Source: Candidatus Dadabacteria bacterium (lineage in GTDB: Bacteria; J088). Taken from it: a stretch of 7,703 nucleotides of DNA. Positions within the stretch are counted from its first letter, which is position 1; each line of letters opens with the position of its first letter. The position numbers and the translations under genes are program-made. Shown here piece by piece: positions 1-6,028 of this stretch. The notes beneath the pieces are model-generated. The model was not told the DNA's origin, did no database searches, and worked only from the letters and a program-made list of their open reading frames with translations. Location of the stretch: NCBI GenBank assembly GCA_003695505.1, contig RFIY01000224.1, positions 1-7,703 of the forward strand, in the 5' to 3' direction.

Positions 1-222
1 CTGATCGAAGCGATCAAGCAGGACACATCGCCGGAACTCCAGGCCGCCGAGCAGCTCATTCGCTCATTCGATACGGACGCCGTGATTCTCGGCTGCACCG
101 AGCTTTCGGTCCTCGCGGCCCGCGCGCCCGAGCTCAAGGATCTTCAGCCGACCGCGATCGATCCCGTCGAAATCCTCATCGCGCGGTTGCGCGAGCGCTG
201 TCAACGCCCGCGGACGGGCTGA
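1..222 (+). CDS. Aspartate/glutamate racemase family protein, C-terminal part
   Basis: Only the last 73 codons are in the window; the frame is open from base 1 and ends at TGA 220-222. The visible peptide carries the GCTEL motif (codons 36-40). This is the second cysteine signature of the Asp/Glu racemase family, in which two opposed cysteines abstract and return the alpha proton of an amino or related acid. It is followed by the usual closing segment with an Ile-Asp-Pro and a final helix (AIDPVEILIARL). The first catalytic cysteine lies upstream of the window, so the substrate (aspartate, glutamate, hydantoin or maleate-type) cannot be decided. The gene converges on the acyl-CoA dehydrogenase with 5 nt between stop codons. 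Nothing links it functionally to the lipid genes. The family call is good; the specific activity is unknown. Confidence 0.8.
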   Translation: MIEAIKQDTSPELQAAEQLIRSFDTDAVILGCTELSVLAARAPELKDLQPTAIDPVEILIARLRERCQRPRTG

Positions 223-234
223 GCTTCTCAGCTC
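216..234. terminator. Hairpin spanning both convergent stop codons
   Basis: GCTGAG (218-223) and CTCAGC (227-232) form a perfect 6-bp stem with a 3-nt CTT loop. It can be extended by a wobble (217/233) and a G-C pair (216/234). The stop codons of the racemase (220-222) and of the dehydrogenase (228-230) both lie inside the stem. There is no T-run on either side, so it is not a classical intrinsic terminator. A shared bidirectional 3'-end structure is the most economical reading, but this is inference. Confidence 0.35.
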
Positions 235-1925
235 TCCAGCACCCGCCGCGCGATCACATGCGCCTGGATCTCGGCGGCACCCTCGAAGATGCTCAGCACA
301 CGTGCGTCGCAGAGAATCCGGCTGATCGGAAACTCCATGCTGAAGCCATTGCCACCATGGATCTGCAATGCCGCGTCCGCGGCCTGCCAGGCGATCCAGC
401 CGGCGTACAACTTGGCCATTCCGGCCTCGAGGTCACAGCGCTTTTCCGAGTCCTTCTGCCGCGCCGAGAAGAACGTCAACTGGCGCGCCGCCTGAATCAG
501 CACGCTGAGGCGCCCGATCTTGCCAAACACGCGCGGAAACTCCCAGATCGGCTTGCCAAACTGGTTGCGCTCGTTGGCGTACTGGTATCCAACCTCGAGC
601 GCCGACTGGGCCACGCCCACCGCGCGGGCGGCTGTCTGGATACGGGCACTCTCAAATGTGCGCATCAACTGCTTGAAGCCATTGCCTTCTTCGCCACCGA
701 GCAGGTTCTCCTCAGGGACGAAAAAGCCATCGAAGCTCAGCTCGTACTCCTTCATTCCCCGGTAACCAAGTACCGGCAGTTCGCTCGCTTCCAGCCCTTC
801 GCTCTGGAACGTCTTCACGTCGCCCTCGACTCGGGGTTTTTCGCCGAGGAACATCGACAGCCCGCGGTAGCCGGGCTCCGAAGCGTCGGTGCGTGCGAGG
901 ATGGTCATGACGTCGGCACGTGACGCGTGGGTAATCCAGGTTTTCTGCCCGGTGATGCGGTAGCCGCCGTCGACCTTCTCGGCGCGCGTCTTCAGATGTG
1001 CCAGGTCGGATCCGTTCGAAGGTTCGGTAAAGACCGCAGTCGGCAGCACTTCGCCGGCCGCGATGCCGGGCAGCCATTTCTGCTTTTGCTCCTCCGTACC
1101 GCCACCAAGAATCAGCTCCGCCGCGATTTCGGCGCGCGTGCCGATCGAACCAACGCCGATGTAGCCGCGACTCAGCTCTTCGGTCACAAGAACCATCGCC
1201 AGTTTGCCGAGACCGGCGCCGCCGTATTCTTCGGGAATCGTCAGACCAAACACCCCCATTTCGGCCATCGTCTGGATGATCGACATCGGAATCAGGGTGT
1301 CCTTCAGGTGGATATCGTGCGCGATCGGCACAACTTCCTGGTCGACGAATTTGCGGAACTGATCCCGGATCATCAACAACATTTCGTCATCGAGGCCGCT
1401 GTCGCCGAAGTGCCCCACCTCGTGAATGCGCCGTGCAATCTGCGCAATCAGCCCGGTCGATGCCGCCTGACGCACATATGCACCGGTTTCGCCCTGCCGC
1501 AGTTCATCGAGCAGTTCATCGCCGATACCGAGGTCCTGCGGCACCACCTTTTCCGCGGTTCCCAGATCGATGGCGCCGAGCAATTCGCGCGCGGCAATAC
1601 CGACGAATGCGTGCGCCTGCGCTGCTTCAAGCGCGCCGGAGTCGCCCTTCGCCTGCATGCGCTCGCCGAAATCGATCATCTCGCGCGCGCCTTCGCGATA
1701 GATCGCGATCATGCTCAACGCGTGAGCCTCGCTCTCGAGCTCTTCCAGCTTGCCGCCGTTGAGCTTGCCATCGATGACGACCCGGTCACGCAGCGATGCC
1801 TTCGCCGCGTCCAGAACACGATCGTACACATCGAGCACCTGGCGCGCACTGTCGAACGACAGCCCGGCGGCCTTCAGTGAATCGAGAGAAACAGGAACAT
1901 TCGGATCCAGCGACGTCTGCGACAT
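228..1925 (-). CDS. mcd: Mcd-like acyl-CoA dehydrogenase: probable (2S)-methylsuccinyl-CoA dehydrogenase
   Basis: The 565-aa product is a flavin-dependent acyl-CoA dehydrogenase. Residues 1 to about 178 form a mostly helical N-terminal extension absent from ordinary family members (about 380 aa). The catalytic core follows: FAD/substrate signature FTEPSNGSD (299-307), ITHASR (331-336), ARIQTAARAVGVAQ (427-440), QIHGGNGF (521-528) and IFEGAAEIQ (546-554), where Glu548 occupies the catalytic-base position. The extension, the ITHA(S/A)R variant and the FEGAAEIQ ending match, from memory, methylsuccinyl-CoA dehydrogenase of Rhodobacter sphaeroides. That enzyme oxidises (2S)-methylsuccinyl-CoA to mesaconyl-CoA in the ethylmalonyl-CoA pathway and passes electrons to ETF. 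The ATG at 1923-1925 has GGAG (1935-1938) 9 nt upstream. It lies 115 nt downstream of the thiolase on the same strand, so cotranscription is possible. No other pathway gene (ccr, ecm, mch) is visible. A related branched-acyl-CoA dehydrogenase is the alternative. Confidence 0.78.
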   Translation of the reverse strand: MSQTSLDPNVPVSLDSLKAAGLSFDSARQVLDVYDRVLDAAKASLRDRVVIDGKLNGGKLEELESEAHALSMIAIYREGAREMIDFGERMQAKGDSGALEAAQAHAFVGIAARELLGAIDLGTAEKVVPQDLGIGDELLDELRQGETGAYVRQAASTGLIAQIARRIHEVGHFGDSGLDDEMLLMIRDQFRKFVDQEVVPIAHDIHLKDTLIPMSIIQTMAEMGVFGLTIPEEYGGAGLGKLAMVLVTEELSRGYIGVGSIGTRAEIAAELILGGGTEEQKQKWLPGIAAGEVLPTAVFTEPSNGSDLAHLKTRAEKVDGGYRITGQKTWITHASRADVMTILARTDASEPGYRGLSMFLGEKPRVEGDVKTFQSEGLEASELPVLGYRGMKEYELSFDGFFVPEENLLGGEEGNGFKQLMRTFESARIQTAARAVGVAQSALEVGYQYANERNQFGKPIWEFPRVFGKIGRLSVLIQAARQLTFFSARQKDSEKRCDLEAGMAKLYAGWIAWQAADAALQIHGGNGFSMEFPISRILCDARVLSIFEGAAEIQAHVIARRVLES

Positions 1926-2040
1926 GCGGGCACGCTCCAGCGAAGTATGGTGATGGGTCAGTCAGGCGCCGCGTGCCGGCGACACGCGGACAGGGAGTTA
2001 CATTGTAGCCGAAATTGAGCCGTGATTCATTTTCGGGTCT
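1926..2040 (-). promoter_or_regulatory. Intergenic region with inverted repeat and weak promoter candidate for the dehydrogenase
   Basis: This 115-nt gap separates the thiolase stop from the dehydrogenase start. It contains a perfect 7-bp inverted repeat with a 7-nt loop (CCGCGTG 1969-1975, CACGCGG 1983-1989). Read on the minus strand, a TACAAT box (2002-2007) resembles a sigma-70 -10 element and would place a start site just before the repeat. The matching -35 position (2025-2030, ATGAAT) is poor. The repeat could be an operator or a leader hairpin. No T-tract follows it on the minus strand, so a terminator is less likely. Confidence 0.3.
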
Positions 2041-3213
2041 TCATGGCTCCTGACCAAGAATGGTGACGCAACTGACGGCGCCCGGCCCCCCGACATTGTG
2101 CGCCAGTCCGCGTCGCGCTCCTGCGACCTGACGATCGCCGCAGCGTCCACGCAACTGATTCGTAATCTCGGCGACCATTCGCAGCCCCGACGCACCGATC
2201 GGATGGCCGAAGCTCTTGAGTCCCCCGCTGGGATTGACCGGCAAATCGCCGTCGAGGGCCGTAACGCCGTCGACCGCCAGCTTCCAGCCGGACCCCTTTT
2301 CGGCAAAACCAAGATCCTCGTAGTTGGTGATCTCCGTCCAGGTGAAGCAATCGTGTACTTCCGCGACATCGATCTCATTGCCCGGATCGTTGATGCCGGC
2401 CTGCTCATAAGCCCGCAGGGATGCCTGTCGGGTCGCGCGGAAACCAACGTAATCGTACCCCGGCTCCCACTGCGGACGTGCCGATGTCCCCGAGGACCCG
2501 ATGCCGTGAATCCAGACGGGTTCCGCCGATGACAGCTCGCGTGCGATCTCCGGTCGGCAAACGATCACCGCGGCCGCGCCATCCGTGACCGGGCAACAGT
2601 CGAACAGCCCGAAGGGCTCGGCAATGATCGGCGCGTTCAACGCCTGTTCGATGGTGATTTCGCGCTGCATATGCGCCTTGGCATTCCGTGCGCCATTCGC
2701 ATGATTCTTGACCGCAACGTGTGCGAGCGGGGTGCGATCGATGCCGAACGTGTGCATGTAGCGATTTGCCGCCAGCGCGAACAGGCCGGGCGCCGAATTG
2801 CCATAGGCAAGGACCGGGTGCTGCCCTACCCGCGGCAGTCCGCGCGCGGGTCGATCCTTCAGTTTTTCGACTCCCAGCGCAAGCGCGATGTCACACTGGC
2901 CTGCAGCCACCGCATACGCCGCTCCGCGGAGCGCCTCCATCCCTGTCGCGCAATAATTCTCGACGCGCACGACGGGGCGCCCGTACAAACGCAGCGCGTC
3001 CGCCAACGAGGCACCAGACACGCCCCAGCCGTAGGCCGGCGTATAGGTTCCGAGCCAGGCTGCATCGATCTGTTCCGGTTCGATTGTTGCATCGGTCAGG
3101 GCTTCATCGAACGCCTCCAGCGCCAGGTCGCTGTAGTCCGCTTCAACCCGTTCACCGAACTTGCAGACGCCTGCACCAATCACCGCCACCCTGCCGCGCA
3201 TCGAATCGCTCAT
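2041..3213 (-). CDS. SCP2-type thiolase (acetyl-CoA acetyltransferase-like), catalytically complete
   Basis: The 390-aa product belongs to the SCP2/SCP-x branch of the thiolase superfamily, which forms or cleaves 3-ketoacyl-CoA with CoA. Counted from the chosen start, the nucleophile is Cys88 (VENYCATG). His287 sits in AEVHDCF and His337 in SFGHPIGASG, and the C-terminal HNVGGPG segment replaces the CxG motif of classical thiolases, as is normal for SCP2 thiolases. The start is taken at ATG 3211-3213 because GAGG lies 7 nt upstream and the N-terminus (MSDSMRGRVAVIGAG) fits the family. An in-frame ATG at 3253-3255 would add 14 residues but has no comparable SD and falls in the hairpin-rich leader. 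The gene is divergent from the SCP2-DUF35 operon and shares its control region. It is the only one of three thiolase-superfamily members here with all active-site residues. A role in thiolysis of operon products is inferred. Confidence 0.88.
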   Translation of the reverse strand: MSDSMRGRVAVIGAGVCKFGERVEADYSDLALEAFDEALTDATIEPEQIDAAWLGTYTPAYGWGVSGASLADALRLYGRPVVRVENYCATGMEALRGAAYAVAAGQCDIALALGVEKLKDRPARGLPRVGQHPVLAYGNSAPGLFALAANRYMHTFGIDRTPLAHVAVKNHANGARNAKAHMQREITIEQALNAPIIAEPFGLFDCCPVTDGAAAVIVCRPEIARELSSAEPVWIHGIGSSGTSARPQWEPGYDYVGFRATRQASLRAYEQAGINDPGNEIDVAEVHDCFTWTEITNYEDLGFAEKGSGWKLAVDGVTALDGDLPVNPSGGLKSFGHPIGASGLRMVAEITNQLRGRCGDRQVAGARRGLAHNVGGPGAVSCVTILGQEP

Positions 3214-3218
3214 GCCCT

Positions 3219-3224
3219 GTCCTC
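3219..3224 (-). promoter_or_regulatory. Ribosome binding site deciding the thiolase start
   Basis: On the minus strand this reads GAGGAC. The GAGG core (3221-3224) stands 7 nt before ATG 3211-3213, which favours that start over the upstream ATG at 3253-3255. Confidence 0.65.
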
Positions 3225-3259
3225 GAATCGTCGATCGTTTCAAGCCGCTCTTCATTCTA

Positions 3260-3309
3260 CCCCCGTTCCCGAACGGGGGGACAGTCCCCAGATTCGGCAG
3301 GCACTGCCG
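3260..3309. repeat. REP-like cluster of palindromes with mutually exclusive hairpins
   Basis: Three palindromes lie in tandem. CCCCCGTTC (3260-3268) pairs with GAACGGGGG (3271-3279). GGGGAC (3277-3282) pairs with GTCCCC (3284-3289) around one A. CGGCAG (3295-3300) pairs with CTGCCG (3304-3309) around a GCA loop. The first two share bases 3277-3279, so both cannot form fully at once. The GGGGACAGTCCCC core resembles palindromes I associate with REP elements and their RAYT transposases. It lies in the 5' leader or promoter of the thiolase. Only one copy is in this window, so repeat-family membership is unproven. Confidence 0.4.
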
Positions 3310-3319
3310 GTGCGCGATC

Positions 3320-3333
3320 TGAAACCGATTTCA
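3320..3333. promoter_or_regulatory. Second, degenerate copy of the TetR-type operator
   Basis: TGAAACCGATTTCA shares 11 of 14 positions with the site at 3424-3437. It fits the KstR-type consensus TnnAACnnGTTnnA except for one base (ATT instead of GTT). It is 106 nt upstream of the thiolase start on the minus strand, so the pair of sites could give each divergent unit its own operator. Confidence 0.4.
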
Positions 3334-3423
3334 TTCGACCGAGATCCGCGTTCCAGCGCTCTGCTTAACCCCTTGATATCAAAGGAGCGCGACACGCCGC
3401 GTCAATACGGTTGCAGACATGAA

Positions 3424-3437
3424 TGAAACGTGTTTCA
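3424..3437. promoter_or_regulatory. KstR/PsrA-like TetR-family operator palindrome
   Basis: TGAAACGTGTTTCA has 6-bp arms (TGAAAC/GTTTCA) around a 2-nt centre. It satisfies every fixed position of TnnAACnnGTTnnA, the consensus published for KstR, the repressor of the mycobacterial cholesterol regulon. It equally satisfies the fatty-acid sensor PsrA motif (G/C)AAAC-N2-4-GTTT(G/C). It ends 43 nt before the operon start codon, a repressor-like position. No regulator gene is in the window, so which TetR-family protein binds is open. Derepression by an acyl-CoA or acyl ligand is inferred. Confidence 0.55.
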
Positions 3438-3468
3438 CTATCCCTGTAACGAACGTTATAGCCAGCCG

Positions 3469-3475
3469 AAAGGAA
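3469..3475 (+). promoter_or_regulatory. Ribosome binding site deciding the operon's first start
   Basis: AAAGGAA places AGGA 6 nt before ATG 3481-3483. This supports that start over GTG 3478-3480 (only 3 nt away) and over the in-frame GTG at 3430, which lies inside the operator palindrome. Confidence 0.65.
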
Positions 3476-3480
3476 TCGTG

Positions 3481-4464
3481 ATGTTTTCGTGGATCTGCCG
3501 CCTGTTCGGGCGAAAGAAATCCGGTGACGGCAAGGCCGCTGGCGGTGAATTGCGCGTTGGTTCGATCAGGGAGTTCTTCGACACCCTTGAGTACAGATTC
3601 GTGCCGGAAGCCGCGAAAAAGGCCCACATCGTCTTTCAGTACACGATCACCGGCAACGAACCGATGGAATTCTACGCGGTCATCGACGACGGCAAGTTGA
3701 GCAAGCACCTCGGGCGCCACGACAAACCGACATGCGGGATTCTGGTCGACAGCGATGATTACATCCAGATGATCAACGGGGACATGAATCCGCGTCTGGC
3801 CTACCTGCGCGGCAAAATGAAGCTGGTCGGGCGCAAGATGGCCGCGCAAAAGATCCAGAAAATGATCCTGATCGGCCCCGACGCCGAAGCCCATTATCAA
3901 AAAATGAAGCGGGCGGGCACCCTGCCCCAGTTACAACAGACCGATTCCGGAAGCGCTGCGGGTCTATCTGAGTCGCTGACGGCACCATACCGGCTGCAAT
4001 TCACTTATCAACGGACGACGGGTCCCGTCATCGGGCGATTTCTGACCGGCCTGCGCGAAAAGAGGATCGAAGGCATCCGCTGTCCTGACGGACGCGTCAT
4101 CGTTCCACCGACCGAATACGATCCTGCAACCGGCCGCCCGCTGGTGGACACCTCAACCGTGCAGCCTGGTGAGGCAGCGGACCTCTGGGCCCGCGCGGGA
4201 AGTGATCTGTTCGTTGAAGTCGGCCCGGCAGGAACAGTAGAAACGTGGAGCTGGGTTCACGAACCTGGCCCCGCCCATCCACTCAACAAGCCATTCGCCT
4301 TCGCATTGATTCGCCTCGACGGCGCCGATAGCGCAATGCTTCACTGTGTCGATGCAGATCGCTCAACGATGACAAGTGGCATGCGCGTCATTGCTGAGTG
4401 GAACACCGACCGCGTCGGCGCCATCACCGATATTCGTTGCTTCGTTCCCGAGGAGGCCGCATGA
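3481..4464 (+). CDS. SCP2 sterol-carrier domain fused to a DUF35 OB-fold domain
   Basis: The 327-aa product has two domains. Residues about 25-130 look like an SCP2 lipid-carrier domain: an N-terminal helix (SIREFFDTLEYRF), a central strand (MEFYAVIDDGKL) and the family's closing pattern of acidic loop, NGDMNPRLAYLRGKMKLVG (99-117) and terminal helix. SCP2 domains bind fatty acyl-CoAs and sterols in a hydrophobic tunnel. Residues about 170-325 are DUF35-like: an N-terminal helical part, a degenerate zinc-ribbon stretch (IRCPDGRVIVPP, DPATGRPL, 199-220) and an OB-fold that normally contacts CoA and a thiolase-like partner. Only Cys201 remains of the four expected zinc cysteines. The linker around 143-168 is Gln/Ser/Gly-rich. 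The gene opens the operon and its TGA overlaps the next ATG (ATGA, 4461-4464). A role in delivering or docking lipid substrate to the downstream thiolase-like proteins is inferred. The SCP2 call rests on pattern recognition without a profile search. Confidence 0.8.
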   Translation: MFSWICRLFGRKKSGDGKAAGGELRVGSIREFFDTLEYRFVPEAAKKAHIVFQYTITGNEPMEFYAVIDDGKLSKHLGRHDKPTCGILVDSDDYIQMINGDMNPRLAYLRGKMKLVGRKMAAQKIQKMILIGPDAEAHYQKMKRAGTLPQLQQTDSGSAAGLSESLTAPYRLQFTYQRTTGPVIGRFLTGLREKRIEGIRCPDGRVIVPPTEYDPATGRPLVDTSTVQPGEAADLWARAGSDLFVEVGPAGTVETWSWVHEPGPAHPLNKPFAFALIRLDGADSAMLHCVDADRSTMTSGMRVIAEWNTDRVGAITDIRCFVPEEAA

Positions 4465-4970
4465 GCGACCAGAACCAGGTTCCCGACAAGCCCGTGACAC
4501 TATTGCAGGCGCCCGTTCGTGTCGACTACACGATTCGCGCCGGCAAGAACAATACGATCTATCTGCAGGGGATGGCTGAAGGCAAGATTCTCGGAACGCG
4601 GGATCCGCGCACCGGCAAAATCTATGTTCCCCCCCGCGGTCCCGTACCGACGAGTGGCGACATGATGGAAGAAGTCGTCGAGGTATCCGACAAAGGGACG
4701 ATCTGTACCTTCTGCATCGTCAATGTCGAGTTTCCCGGGCAGATCCTGCCGGTGCCCTATGTGGGTGCCTGGATTCTGCTCGACGGCTCGGACATTCCCT
4801 ACATGCACATCGTCGGCGATGTCGATGCGAGCGAAGTCCGGATGGGTATGCGCGTCGAGGCCGTCTGGAAGCCTCGGGAAGAATGGGGCCCCACTTCGGA
4901 AAATATTCTCTATTTTCGTCCCAATGGTGAGCCCGACGCCGCCTACGAAACCTACAAGGAGCACGTCTGA
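4461..4970 (+). CDS. DUF35 OB-fold protein without zinc-binding cysteines
   Basis: The 169-aa product follows the DUF35 plan: N-terminal helix, rubredoxin-like ribbon position (LGTRDPRTGKIYVPPRGPVPTSG spans 44-66), then an OB-fold (about 68-152) with GTICTFCIV and a LLDGSDIPYMHIV strand pair. In canonical members the ribbon reads C-x2-CG and C-x2-CG. Here those positions are DPRTG and VPTSG, so no zinc site is expected. DUF35 proteins act as non-catalytic partners that complete the CoA site of thiolase-like enzymes, as in archaeal thiolase/HMG-CoA synthase complexes and the ChsH2-Ltp2 steroid aldolase. The start is ATG 4461, preceded by AGGAGG (4451-4456) and overlapping the previous stop. 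Its own TGA overlaps the next ATG (TGATG, 4968-4972). Pairing with the adjacent thiolase-like protein is inferred from this coupling. Confidence 0.85.
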   Translation: MSDQNQVPDKPVTLLQAPVRVDYTIRAGKNNTIYLQGMAEGKILGTRDPRTGKIYVPPRGPVPTSGDMMEEVVEVSDKGTICTFCIVNVEFPGQILPVPYVGAWILLDGSDIPYMHIVGDVDASEVRMGMRVEAVWKPREEWGPTSENILYFRPNGEPDAAYETYKEHV

Positions 4971-6028
4971 TGCGTGATATCGCCATTGTCAGCGTCGCAC
5001 GGCTTCCGCATGTACGTTGCGAGCCCTTGCTGATGGATGCGGAAATGATGACCGGCGTCCTGACGGAGTGTCTTGAAAAGGCCAATTTGCAACGGCAAGA
5101 GGTGGATTTCTGGTGCTCCGGTAGTACCGACTATCTGAGCGGACTGCCCTTTTCGTTCGTTCACGTCCTGGACGCAATCGGACCGTGGCCGCCCGTGTAC
5201 GAAACCCACGTCGAAATGGATGGCGCCTGGGCGTTGTACGAAGCCTGGCTGAAAATGCAGTACGAAGACCTCGAAACGGCGGTCATCTACTGCTGGGGCA
5301 AGGAATCGACGCCGGATGACGTGCGTACCGTACCGACCCTGCAGCTCGACCCGTACCATGTCGCGCCGCTGGGGCCGGATACCGTCAGCATCGCGGCGCT
5401 GCAGGCGCGCGCCCTGCTCGACAGCGGGCGCTACACCGAATCGGACTTCGCCGAAGTCGTGGTTCGGGCGCGGCAACACGCGGCCAGCAACGAATACGCC
5501 CAGCTTCGCGAGCCTGTCACGGCCGAAGCCGTCCTGAATGACAAACCGATCGTCGACCCGCTGACCCGCAGCATGTGCTGCCCGGTAGGCGATGGCTGTA
5601 CCGCCGTCTTGCTGGCCTCGGCGGACGCCGCCCGCGATTTGTGCGACAAGCCAGTCTGGATCCGTGGCATCGAACACCGCGTCGAGCCGCATCACCTTGG
5701 TTTGCGCGACCTGACCGACTCGCCGTCCACCAGGGCTGCCGCAACCGCCGCACATGTTCACGATGGCCCGATTGATTTCGCGGAAATCTACGCGCCGTTC
5801 GCGCACCAGGAGCTGATCCTGCGCGACGCGCTCGGTCTGCCAGAGGACGCGACGATCAACCCATCCGGTGGCGCGTTGTGCGGGCATACGTTGATGGTTT
5901 CGGGACTGGAGCGGATCGGCGAGGCCGCCCTTCGGCTGCAACGCGGAGACGGTCAGCGTGCGGTGGCCCACGCCACGAGCGGCCCGGCGCTGCAGCAAAA
6001 CCTCGTCTGTGTTCTGGAGGCTGAATAA
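4970..6028 (+). CDS. Thiolase-like protein lacking catalytic Cys and His (Ltp4-like)
   Basis: The 352-aa product has the thiolase fold signatures but not the chemistry. At the nucleophile position (YETHVEMDG, 78-85) valine 81 aligns with the Cys of true thiolases. The HDCF motif is EIYAPF (272-277) with Tyr274 for His. The GHPxGASG loop is CGHTLMVSG (304-312), which keeps His306 but loses the proline. NPSGG (297-301) is retained. Such proteins occur among Ltp aldolases of steroid side-chain degradation, where DUF35 partners and repurposed residues support retro-aldol cleavage. Length, sequence and gene order recall mycobacterial Ltp4 (Rv3522, about 354 aa), from memory. ATG 4970 overlaps the upstream TGA and has AAGGAG (4956-4961) 8 nt before it. 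Its TAA overlaps the next ATG (TAATG, 6026-6030). A heteromer with the next gene's thiolase-like domain is plausible. A purely structural, non-catalytic subunit is the alternative. Confidence 0.82.
   Translation: MRDIAIVSVARLPHVRCEPLLMDAEMMTGVLTECLEKANLQRQEVDFWCSGSTDYLSGLPFSFVHVLDAIGPWPPVYETHVEMDGAWALYEAWLKMQYEDLETAVIYCWGKESTPDDVRTVPTLQLDPYHVAPLGPDTVSIAALQARALLDSGRYTESDFAEVVVRARQHAASNEYAQLREPVTAEAVLNDKPIVDPLTRSMCCPVGDGCTAVLLASADAARDLCDKPVWIRGIEHRVEPHHLGLRDLTDSPSTRAAATAAHVHDGPIDFAEIYAPFAHQELILRDALGLPEDATINPSGGALCGHTLMVSGLERIGEAALRLQRGDGQRAVAHATSGPALQQNLVCVLEAE

Larger units (their letters stand above)
3214..3480. promoter_or_regulatory. Divergent control region between thiolase and SCP2-DUF35 operon
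   Basis: This 267-nt stretch has no credible gene and separates two oppositely transcribed lipid-metabolism units. It contains, left to right: a GTTTCA half-site (3237-3242); a minus-strand TAGAAT box (3254-3259), a 5/6 match to a -10 element without a convincing -35; a cluster of hairpins (3260-3309); a degenerate operator copy (3320-3333); a TTGATATCAA palindrome (3373-3382); and a near-perfect operator palindrome (3424-3437) 43 nt before the operon start. For the plus-strand promoter I see only weak boxes, such as TTGCAG at 3411-3416 followed by CACTAT at 3436-3441 with a 19-nt spacer. The operator would lie between them. Shared control of both units by one repressor is the likely function. 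Confidence 0.6.

Noticed and set aside
927-1880. 317-codon open frame on the plus strand opposite the acyl-CoA dehydrogenase
   Set aside because: It lies fully antisense to a gene with clear family motifs, and its translation shows no recognisable domain. Long antisense frames are expected in GC-rich coding DNA.
3373-3382. TTGATATCAA perfect palindrome as a separate operator
   Set aside because: A 10-bp AT-rich palindrome with no second copy and no family consensus I can name is too weak to call alone. It is noted only within the control region.
3430-3480. Upstream GTG start (3430) for the SCP2-DUF35 gene
   Set aside because: It falls inside the operator palindrome, lacks an SD and adds 17 residues unlike the family. 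ATG 3481 has AAAGGAA at good spacing.
4704-4715. C-x2-C pair (residues 82-85) in the 169-aa DUF35 protein as a zinc site
   Set aside because: It lies in an OB-fold strand (GTICTFCIV), not at the ribbon position, and no second pair is present.
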